Source of the DNA: an uncultured Dorea sp.
GTDB lineage: Bacteria > Bacillota > Clostridia > Lachnospirales > Lachnospiraceae
Reading direction: 5' to 3'
Assembly: GCA_948602995.1 (NCBI GenBank)
Contig: CAPEBR010000006.1
Span: 1-64,000 of the forward strand
Length of the DNA: 64,000 bases
Below, piece by piece: positions 35,725-42,434 of the stretch (the stretch's first letter is position 1; each line of letters starts with the position of its first letter). The notes beneath the pieces were generated by a model that was given only the letters and a program-made list of their open reading frames with translations, ran no database searches and was not told where the DNA came from. Both the position numbers and the translations under genes were made by a program.

Positions 35725-36420
35725 ATGAACCATATCCATGCCTTTCAGACGGATACCCCTGATAAAGGGCAGTTAAAAGTCCAGGTGACTTCGGAAATCA
35801 ACGGTTTTCCGGTAAGTGATGCTTCTGTTGCCATCGCATACACCGGTGTACCGGATGACCAGCTAGAAGAACTTACCACGGACTCCTCCGGGCAGACAGA
35901 GACCATCGATCTTCCTGCACCGCCTATAGATTACAGCCTTGATGTGAATAATGAGCAGCAGCCCTATTCTGAATATACTATACAGGTGACAGCTCCCGGG
36001 TATGAACCTGTCAGCATTGCCGGTGCCGAAATCCTGTCTTCTATTACTGCCATACAGAATGTAGAGCTCCGTCCTGTCACTCCCGGCGAAAATGCCGAGA
36101 CCTTTGTCATCCCTGCACATACATTATATGGGACATATCCTCCGAAAATTCCTGAGGATGAAATTAAACCGGTAAATGAAACCGGAGAGATTGTCTTAAG
36201 CCGGGTTGTGGTACCGGAGTATATCGTCGTCCATGACGGAAGCCCCCGGGACACCACTGCACGGGATTATTATGTCCGCTACAAGGATTATATCAAAAAT
36301 GTGGCTTCCAGTGAAATCTATGCCACCTGGCCCGCCAATACCATCCGGGCGAATGTACTTGCTATTATGTCCTTCACCTTAAATCGGGTCTATACGGAGT
36401 GGTCACTTCGTATAGTCTGA
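35725..36420 (+). pseudogene. Interrupted SpoIID-like / peptidoglycan-binding gene, 5' part
   Basis: The first 226 codons of a 420-codon gene split by the mobile element. GAGG lies 8 nt upstream of the ATG (MNHIHAFQTDTPDKGQLKVQV). Residues about 15-110 form a beta-rich carrier-like domain (VSDASVAIAYTG..GQTETIDLPAP). VPEYIVVHDGSPRD.. and VASSEIYATWPANTIRANVLAIMSF resemble the start of a SpoIID/LytB-type domain, where the Glu of the SSE segment corresponds to the catalytic Glu. The host frame ends after ..VYTEW; beyond 36403 it reads into element DNA and stops with SLRIV. If the element leaves, the frame continues at 41020. A sporulation role is suggested by the domain type and the sigma-K-like promoter. 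Confidence 0.85.
36391..36414 (+). mobile_element. attL of the serine-recombinase element
   Basis: TATACGGAGTG-GT-CACTTCGTATA: the left half is host gene, the right half element. The arms are 10/11 inverted repeats around the GT core (36402-36403). It shares AGTGGT with attR. Confidence 0.85.
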
Positions 36421-36421
36421 T

Positions 36422-37075
36422 TCAGGACTGCCGGAACCTCATAGTAAATCAACCGGACAAGCCCTACGGCTTTTCCTGTAAATATCATATACCAAGCGGC
36501 GACATAAAGCAATTAGAAAGAGCAGCAGCATGGGATAACTGCATTGCAGAAGTTACTATTCACGGGTCAGGAATGCGCTGAACTGCGCATTCCGTAAGAA
36601 CGTGATTCAAGGGTGAGGGGCAATTTTTGCGCAGCAAAACTTTAAATATCGCCCCGAATCGTTACTATGAGCGGCCTCCTGGGCCGTGAATAGTAACTTG
36701 CAGAATATAAAGACGGTCATAGAAGAACAGACCATTTCATTCAGGCGATTATCCCAGCAGAAATCACATGAAACCCAAAAATGGACAAGCACCGCGCCCC
36801 AAGTATCATCTGATATTTCCGACGCATATACTGGAAACCGCATCTGAATATTCATATTATGCGAAGAAACTGGTGTCCATGTTTCCGCAATTATATTTTG
36901 ATTCTGCCGTAACAGGAGCGGCACAATTAAATTTCGGGGTGGAAAATCCCATTGTACAGTATGTAGATGAAGAGATAAACTTAACGGAGTATATTTTATC
37001 CAATCATCAGGAAACACCTCAGCAAACGCCAAATACAAAACCAAAAGATACTGACGTCATAAGGATAGCCTGATG
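36422..37075 (+). pseudogene. Remnant of primase-polymerase N-terminal domain (VapE-type replication gene)
   Basis: Ignoring the MITE at 36552-36697, the frame reads ERAAAWDNCIAE, YKDGHRRTDHFIQA, then a stop, then PKNGQAPRPKYHLIFPTHILE and FDSAVTGAAQLNFGVENP. This resembles the archaeo-eukaryotic-primase domain at the start of VapE-like replication proteins on integrative elements. The part holding the usual Asp-rich catalytic motif between the two blocks is missing. So the gene is broken by a MITE, a stop codon and a deletion. The second block is open from 36768 to 37073. Family call from pattern memory. Confidence 0.55.
36552..36697. repeat. MITE-like element copy 3 (146 bp, perfect TSD)
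   Basis: The element starts GTTACTATTCACGG and ends CCGTGAATAGTAAC. The same 8 bases, TTGCAGAA, lie at 36544-36551 and 36698-36705. Removing the element plus one TSD copy restores a longer frame in the primase remnant, which confirms the borders. Confidence 0.88.
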
Positions 37076-37106
37076 TCAGCCACAAAAGTATGGATATGCG
37101 AGCTTG

Positions 37107-37514
37107 GGGAGATAGACAGCACTACAAAAAAAGAACAGTCCGCACTCAAAGAATCGTAATAACCAACAATATGAACAACTGCTCTTTGGGGAAGATGAAT
37201 TTCTGACTTGTGCAGACTTCCAAGCCGACAAAGCATTATGGAAATGGCAGACAGCGGCTGAAATCGCAAAGGCTCTCAATGAAGAATTTAGAAGCCTTCA
37301 TATTTCAAGTGCAAGAATCGGTAAGTTACTTGGCAGAATTGAGGAACGGGAACATATCGTATTTGAAAGGAAAGCAGTAAAAGGCAAACGCCTTATACTA
37401 TGTCCTACAATAACAAAAACAGCAGCCAATAATACCTGTCAGATTTCTGATTTACCAGAATATAGATTCCGTTCCCTACGGATTCTGTCTGACGAAGAAT
37501 CCGTAAACTCCTAA
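37107..37514 (+). pseudogene. Remnant of primase-helicase C-terminal winged-helix region
   Basis: An open frame without a start codon, from about 37107 to the TAA at 37512. It reads EQLLFGEDEFLTCADFQADK, then WQTAAEIAKALNEEF, ARIGKLLGRIEEREHIVFER and KGKRLILCP. This looks like the C-terminal winged-helix tail of a VapE-type replicative helicase; the ATPase core between this piece and the primase remnant is deleted. Confidence 0.5.
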
Positions 37515-37523
37515 ACTTATATA

Positions 37524-37622
37524 GGGTGCAGGGTGTAAGATATGTTATATATAAATGATAAAAAATCAGTATGAGGTTATACTATATTTGAAATACTACC
37601 TCAACTCTTACACCCTGCACCC
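37524..37622. repeat. Long inverted repeat GGGTGCAGGGTGTAAGA
   Basis: GGGTGCAGGGTGTAAGA (37524-37540) and its exact reverse complement (37606-37622) are separated by 65 AT-rich bases, followed by CTTTT. It may be the terminator of the former replication gene or a replication-associated structure. The stretch 37623-37856 shows no convincing gene. Confidence 0.7.
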
Positions 37623-37856
37623 TTTTCCAAGCAAATTCTTCTCATATTTCATAAACAGATTCTCCTTACATAAATTCTGTCATAACTAATAAAATAAACA
37701 TATAAAATGTATCCAATAAACTCCAAGTCAGATGTTCTGCTGTGACTAATGTACGAACAGTTTTCGTTACTTAAACAGCATGAAAAGATACAGCTTTCTC
37801 TTATTTTATCCTCATACTTATGTAAGGTTTTCTCATAGGTATTTTCTGTTATACTC

Positions 37857-38030
37857 TTACACCTTCTGTAATCTGCTTTCTTCAATCTCCTTTAAAAACG
37901 CACGTCCCTTCTGATTGTAGTAGTCTATCCGTTCCTGAGAAGTCATATCTTTTGTGACAAAGTAATTATATTCACGTAATTTGTGAATATCTTCAATCGT
38001 AAAATTGGGGCTTAGAATCGGTTTTTCCAT
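37857..38030 (-). CDS. 57-aa protein coupled to the PIN-domain gene
   Basis: A short ORF reading MEKPILSPNFTIEDIHKLRE and ending EESRLQKV, rich in charged residues and helical. Its ATG lies two bases after the TGA of the PIN gene, so translation is coupled. The partner and size suggest an antitoxin of a toxin-first pair, similar in layout to small ORFs next to PIN genes in other clostridial elements. It has no recognisable DNA-binding fold. Confidence 0.65.
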   Translation of the reverse strand: MEKPILSPNFTIEDIHKLREYNYFVTKDMTSQERIDYYNQKGRAFLKEIEESRLQKV

Positions 38031-38032
38031 AA

Positions 38033-38509
38033 TCATTCCTCACTTTCTAATAATACGGACGGATTCAGAATTTCAATCGGTCTGTATCCTTTCAAATTGG
38101 TAATTGCACGTACTCCGCGAATCGTTTTGATATTGACTATATGCTTAAAGTTCCATGAGATAATACAATCGCACTCGTTCACAACAGCCGCCCCGATATG
38201 CTGACAATCGTCATAACTTTTTTGCGTCAGGATTCCCATATCTATAATTTGCTGTGCAACCTCCGCGGCATCGTTAGAAATGTCAAGGGTTGTAAAGGAA
38301 ATCTGACCTAAATACTCCCTTAACCGGCTCCTTTTCGGTTCGGGGCAGGCTGATATTTCTTCTAATGTAACTGTAGACACATATACCTCATAAATCCCCT
38401 TACGGAACAACTCCCATAACTGTAACGTATCAGCCATTTTTGCGGGAACGTCCTCTTGCATCAAATGACTAACAACAGATGTGTCTAAATATACTTTTAA
38501 TCTTCGCAT
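38033..38509 (-). CDS. PIN-domain protein (VapC-like RNase)
   Basis: A 158-aa protein with PIN features: MRRLKVYLDTSVVSHL (Asp9), VTLEEIS (Glu50/51), SYDDCQHIGAAVV (Asp100/101) and CDCIISWNFKHIVN as the fourth block. PIN domains are Mg2+-dependent RNases, often toxins of VapBC systems. It is the first gene of a two-gene unit with the 57-aa ORF. Its place inside an integrated element suggests a stabilisation or defence role. The ATG lies after an AGGAGAGATAACC site. Confidence 0.82.
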   Translation of the reverse strand: MRRLKVYLDTSVVSHLMQEDVPAKMADTLQLWELFRKGIYEVYVSTVTLEEISACPEPKRSRLREYLGQISFTTLDISNDAAEVAQQIIDMGILTQKSYDDCQHIGAAVVNECDCIISWNFKHIVNIKTIRGVRAITNLKGYRPIEILNPSVLLESEE

Positions 38510-38591
38510 GGTTATCTCTCCTTACTTACAGTATAATATAAGATCGTAAAATCCTCAACTGATTACTGTTCACAGCAACATTTAATTTTCT

Positions 38592-38903
38592 TTATTCTAT
38601 GCTAATTCCAAGCAGGATATTTACCGCTTTTTGTAATTCCTTTTTCTCTCTGTATGCCTGTATAATCTTCCACTCTGTATCGCTCAATTCCTCTTTCGAC
38701 AGCTTAACACCTAATAATGAACTTGGAGAAACCTTTAAGGCATAGCAGATTTCTGCAAGCATATCGGCATCCGGTCTGTTAATTCCCTGTTCCCAATTTG
38801 AAACACGTCCATTACTGACGCCAAGCTGCTCTGCCAGTTGTTTCTGGCTTATTCCAAGCTCCTCTCTGTATTTACGGATTCGATTTCCGATTTCGTATTT
38901 CAT
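38592..38903 (-). CDS. Xre-family transcriptional regulator
   Basis: A 103-aa protein with an N-terminal helix-turn-helix: IRKYREELGISQKQLAEQLGVSNGRVSNWEQGINRPDADMLAEI, clearly Cro/C1 type. The C-terminal tail is short and helical. A promoter, TTGCCT-N17-TATAAT, lies upstream on the minus strand (about 38927-38965). It faces away from the recombinase operon, sharing a 168-bp divergent region, so it is a candidate repressor of recombinase and accessory ORF. Confidence 0.9.
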   Translation of the reverse strand: MKYEIGNRIRKYREELGISQKQLAEQLGVSNGRVSNWEQGINRPDADMLAEICYALKVSPSSLLGVKLSKEELSDTEWKIIQAYREKKELQKAVNILLGISIE

Positions 38904-39071
38904 ATATTCACCGCCTTTTGACTAATTATACATTCAAAACTTTACAAAGGCAATTAACGAGTTGTTTTATCAGAAAAAAATTCTCTTATCACACTTCTCT
39001 ATGGAAATGCTGAATGCGACAAGCCATTTCAAAATATAAATGAAAGAAATAGGCTTAACAGGAAAAAATTT

Positions 39072-39230
39072 ATGAATCAAAAGGAATACAATCATGTGGA
39101 ACAGGAACTAAACAATATGCACATAATACTGGAATTTCCAAAAGAACCGGAAAAAGAAGAACTTATAAAGAAAGAAGTGAAAGGAATACTCTCTAACATT
39201 CTTCAGGAGCATATAACAAAAATTTCTTAG
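39072..39230 (+). CDS. 52-aa ORF upstream of the serine recombinase
   Basis: A small acidic helical protein (MNQKEYNHVEQELNNMHII .. LSNILQEHITKIS) with ACAGGAAA before the ATG. It lies 77 nt upstream of the recombinase gene in the same direction. Small proteins encoded next to large serine recombinases can act as recombination directionality factors, but no homology is claimed here. Confidence 0.6.
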   Translation: MNQKEYNHVEQELNNMHIILEFPKEPEKEELIKKEVKGILSNILQEHITKIS

Positions 39231-39307
39231 CTGCAAAGAGGCAGTAAAAATTATATCAGCTACCTCTTTATGGAAATCATTTTAAAACAACCGCAAAGGA
39301 GACACAT

Positions 39308-41038
39308 ATGAATACAAATAAAAATTTACTTTCAGGAGAAATTCATAAAAAACGAATCAGAATATTGTTACGTGTAAGTTCAGACCAGCAATTAGAATCT
39401 GACGGAGATTTAAACGTACAAAGGCAACTTATTATGGAGTATGTAAAATCTCATTCAGAATGGATTTTAGATAGCAAGGAGTACTTTGAAGGAAGCAACA
39501 GCGGATATAAAAATTCTGTTGCAGACAGGGAAATTTTGCAGGAGGCATATCATGATGCCGAAAACCATGAATATGATATATTAGTTGTATACAAAGATGA
39601 CCGAATCGGGCGAAGGATGTGGGAAATAGGTGGTTATATCATGTCCTTAAAAAATCTCGGCGTAGATGTATATACAGTAAAAGACGGCTGCATTTCTCCG
39701 AGAAATGATGATATTATGGGACAAATGATGTTAGCATTACGATATGGAAACGCACAGAAAAGCAGCGCTGATACGGGAATGAGAGTAAAAGACACCGCCA
39801 AAAAATTAGTTCAGTCAGGAAAATTTATGGGTGGGAAAGCTCCCTATGGATACAGGTTAGAACACTCCGGTGAAATCAGCAAGCATGGACGGGCTTTAAA
39901 GCATTTAATTATATCTCCCGAACGGTCAGATGTTGTTAAATACATTTATGAATTGTCATTAAATAAAGAATATGGCTCGACCAAGATTGCAAAAACATTG
40001 AATACAGATGAACGATGTAAAAACCTTGCGCCGAACGATGTTTGGAAAAGCGGAACAATTAACAGTATCCTCACCAACCCTATCTATGCCGGCTATACCG
40101 CCTACAACCGCAGAGAGAGCTTAAACGGAAGACACCGCAATTTAGACAGCAGTGAATGGATTCTTTCAGATAAACCCAATCCTGACCTTGTAATCATTGA
40201 TGAAGATACATGGAAAAGAGTTCAGAAAAAACGGGAATTAAGAAGCAATAAGTTTACGAAATCTTTGAAAAATCAAAACGTAACCGTACTGAAACGAAAT
40301 GACGGTATGTTGTCTCTCGTAGATGTCTTACACTGTGGTTATTGTGGCTGTAAAATGGTAAACGGAAGCAAATACAATTACTGGACCATCAAAGGAACCG
40401 GAGAGCGAAGAAAAAGCAAGACAGCCATTTACAAATGTCAGAATGCCTGGCAGGGTGTTCCTCACGATAAGAAAAAACAATACAGGGCAGATGTGATTGA
40501 ACCGATTGTATATGAGGCATTAGCCGAGTATATCAGCAAGTTACAGGAGAATGAGAATATTTATGAACAGATTACTGCAAATAACAATGTAGAAAAAAAG
40601 AGAAAGGAACGGGATTTAGAAATAGCAAGAAAAGACCTTGAAAAGATTAAAAATAATATCCGTATCATGGAAGAACATATCCCAGACGCTATGATCGGGG
40701 AATATCCTATTACATTAGAGGATTTAGTCCGTAACATTGACACACAAAAAGAAAAGGAGAAAATGCAAATGGATATCGTAAAAGAAAAAGAAACTATATT
40801 ACAGAACACCACTGTTATCGCAAAGGACTGGGAAGATATCAGACATCAGATACCGACCTGGAAGGAAATGTTTCTTCATGCAGATACAGCTACAAAACGC
40901 GTACTGGTAAATAAACTGATTGAGCGTATTGACATCACCAGAGAAAGGCTGGTTGTCCGTTTTAAAATCAGCTTAGACGAGTTTCTGCCCCAGTCCCGAA
41001 TCAGTAATAACGAAGTGGTACCGGAACAGAGGCTATGA
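39308..41038 (+). CDS. Large serine recombinase (site-specific integrase/excisionase)
   Basis: A 576-aa large serine recombinase. The N-terminal resolvase domain holds the catalytic Ser24 in LLRVSSDQQLESDGD and the arginines of YKDDRIGRRMWE. A recombinase domain follows (FMGGKAPYGYRLE; NSILTNPIYAGYTAYNRRE), then a zinc ribbon with CGYCGCKM about residue 342, and a coiled-coil region (about 410-500). The stop codon lies beyond the crossover site: the last codons (VVPEQRL) read through attR into host DNA. In the excised circle the frame would continue through attP into element DNA instead, giving a longer C-terminus. AAAGGAG precedes the ATG. Confidence 0.94.
   Translation: MNTNKNLLSGEIHKKRIRILLRVSSDQQLESDGDLNVQRQLIMEYVKSHSEWILDSKEYFEGSNSGYKNSVADREILQEAYHDAENHEYDILVVYKDDRIGRRMWEIGGYIMSLKNLGVDVYTVKDGCISPRNDDIMGQMMLALRYGNAQKSSADTGMRVKDTAKKLVQSGKFMGGKAPYGYRLEHSGEISKHGRALKHLIISPERSDVVKYIYELSLNKEYGSTKIAKTLNTDERCKNLAPNDVWKSGTINSILTNPIYAGYTAYNRRESLNGRHRNLDSSEWILSDKPNPDLVIIDEDTWKRVQKKRELRSNKFTKSLKNQNVTVLKRNDGMLSLVDVLHCGYCGCKMVNGSKYNYWTIKGTGERRKSKTAIYKCQNAWQGVPHDKKKQYRADVIEPIVYEALAEYISKLQENENIYEQITANNNVEKKRKERDLEIARKDLEKIKNNIRIMEEHIPDAMIGEYPITLEDLVRNIDTQKEKEKMQMDIVKEKETILQNTTVIAKDWEDIRHQIPTWKEMFLHADTATKRVLVNKLIERIDITRERLVVRFKISLDEFLPQSRISNNEVVPEQRL
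41007..41030 (+). mobile_element. attR of the serine-recombinase element
   Basis: TAATAACGAAGTG-GT-ACCGGAAC: the left half is element, the right half host. GT core at 41018-41019. It lies inside the 3' end of the recombinase gene. Confidence 0.85.
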
Positions 41039-41603
41039 CTTCACCATAACATCATCTACCGCTTTTGACCACAAATGGATACCGGAACGCAATATATATA
41101 ATACCATATCTGTCATCGTAGATGAACTATTTTCTAATTATTTGTCAAGGCCAAATGTAAAACAGCCTATTCTCACGCAGTACTGTGACGGAAGACAGGT
41201 ACAGTGTCCCAACTGGATGACCCAGTGGGGCTCAAAATCCCTGGGTGATCAGGGCTATACACCCATTCAGATTCTCCGCTACTACTACGGAGACAATATG
41301 TATATTAATACAGCCGAAGCCATCTCAGGCATCCCCTCTTCATGGCCCGGCTATAACCTGGCACAAGGATCAACCGGAGATAAGGTGCGGCAGATGCAGG
41401 AACAGCTCGCCGTGATCTCCGGCGCTTACCCTGCAATTCCCAAAATTACCGCCGACGGAATATACGGACCTGCAACCGCAGCAGCAGTCCGCAAATTCCA
41501 GTCCGTATTTGGTCTGCCTCAGACCGGGATCGTAGATTACCCGACATGGTATAAAATATCCGAGATATACGTGGGAGTATCAAGAATAGCAGAACTGAAT
41601 TAA
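41020..41603 (+). pseudogene. Interrupted SpoIID-like / peptidoglycan-binding gene, 3' part
   Basis: Continues the 5' part in frame as ..VYTEW-YRNRGYDFTITSSTAFDHKW. The second half of the SpoIID-like domain is visible (ILTQYCDGRQVQCPNWMTQWGSKSLGDQGYTPIQILRYYYG), followed by a PG_binding_1 domain (QGSTGDKVRQMQEQL .. TADGIYGPATAAAVRKFQ). The restored protein is 420 aa. Without excision only an out-of-context ORF from 41142 could be translated. The stop codon TAA is the first bases of the palindrome at 41602. Confidence 0.85.
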
Positions 41604-41643
41604 TTGGGGACGGGGCATTTTTAAAAATGCCCCGTCCCCAATT
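41602..41643. repeat. GGGGACGGGGCATTTTT palindrome (copy 4), overlapping tmk 3' end
   Basis: A perfect 42-bp palindrome with AATT ends. It touches the TAA of the SpoIID-like gene on the left, and its centre TTTAAA supplies the stop codon of tmk on the minus strand. Confidence 0.9.
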
Positions 41644-42277
41644 GAATTTTTTCCCATATATCCAGCGCTACCTCCTCAGGCGGCTGGTTACCGTCCACGA
41701 GTACAACGTTTTCTGTATCCTTCAGTCTGTCAAATGCTTCCATATACTTTTCGCGCACCTGAATCAGCCGCGATTTTTTTTCAAACAACTCCTTCTGGAA
41801 TCTGTTCTTTGCAATCCGCTCCAGTGCTATGTCCGGATCTACATCTACGAATACCGTTACCGTTGGTTTTAAGATGTGTGCGCTCTGTTCATTGGCCTGG
41901 ATGACCCATTCCATGGGCATGTCTACACTGTGATATGCATAGGAAGAAAAATAATACCGGTCCGTGATAACCGTGACTCCCTCCTCAATCTTATAAAGGA
42001 TCCCATTGACATCGTTCAGTAGATGGTCCAGTCTGTCGGCTGCGAAAAGTGCTGCAATGACTTTATTATCCGTCTTGATTCTTCCTGTCATGATCTGGTG
42101 GATCAGGGAGCCGATGGGGGCATCTGTGGGCTCCATGGTCGTATAGTGCAAAATACCCTGTTCCTTTAATCTCTCTGATAAATACTTGATCTGAGTGCTT
42201 TTTCCGCTCCCGTCGATTCCTTCTAGTGCAATAAACCGGCCTCTGCCATCCTGTATCCACTTATTTTTGTTTTCCAT
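41621..42277 (-). CDS. tmk: Thymidylate kinase
   Basis: A 218-aa kinase phosphorylating dTMP to dTDP. The P-loop is FIALEGIDGSGKSTQ, the DRY motif is TDRYYFSSYAYH, and the lid region is near RFQKELFEKKSR. I start at MENKNKWIQDGRG with GAGG eight bases upstream; a GTG six codons earlier is less likely. The last residues, QLGTGHF, are encoded by the palindromic repeat, whose central TAA ends the gene, so the native C-terminus was replaced by repeat sequence. Confidence 0.93.
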   Translation of the reverse strand: MENKNKWIQDGRGRFIALEGIDGSGKSTQIKYLSERLKEQGILHYTTMEPTDAPIGSLIHQIMTGRIKTDNKVIAALFAADRLDHLLNDVNGILYKIEEGVTVITDRYYFSSYAYHSVDMPMEWVIQANEQSAHILKPTVTVFVDVDPDIALERIAKNRFQKELFEKKSRLIQVREKYMEAFDRLKDTENVVLVDGNQPPEEVALDIWEKIQLGTGHF

Positions 42278-42314
42278 AGTTTTAACCTCTTTCACTGTTT
42301 TCTACTTTTGCTTT

Positions 42315-42360
42315 GTAACTGTTCATTACCTACTCAGTTACATGCAAAAATCTATTTACA
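42315..42360. repeat. Short repeat shared with 57122
   Basis: GTAACTGTTCATTACCTACT followed by CAGTTACATGCAAAAATC recurs with changes at 57122-57170. It lies upstream of tmk; GTAACT and AGTTAC form an inverted pair. Confidence 0.45.
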
Positions 42361-42434
42361 GCTATATTCCTTTCTTCAGATCGTGTCTAGTATAACTCTT
42401 ATGTTACGCTTAATCTTAACAGCTCACTGCCTTG

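Larger units (their letters stand above)
36402..41017 (+). mobile_element. 4,616-bp integrated element with large serine recombinase
   Basis: The element sits inside a SpoIID-like gene. Its cargo in order: primase remnant with a MITE, primase-helicase C-terminal remnant, PIN protein and 57-aa protein (minus), Xre regulator (minus), 52-aa ORF and serine recombinase (plus). The interior is visibly more AT-rich than its surroundings. Both junctions carry AGTGGT (36398-36403; 41014-41019). Joining host flanks through GT restores a continuous ORF; joining element ends gives ACGAAGTG-GT-CACTTCGT, a perfect palindrome as expected for attP. With the replication gene decayed, the element probably cannot replicate itself but may still excise. 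Confidence 0.9.

Noticed and set aside
36399..36581. 60-codon ORF at the left element end as an independent gene
   Set aside because: It begins inside the att core and runs into the MITE; it is better explained as the recombinase read-through frame plus primase remnant.
37649..37885. 78-codon minus-strand ORF inside the integrated element
   Set aside because: It overlaps the better-supported 57-aa ORF coupled to the PIN gene, has no ribosome-binding site, and its composition looks like translated AT-rich spacer.
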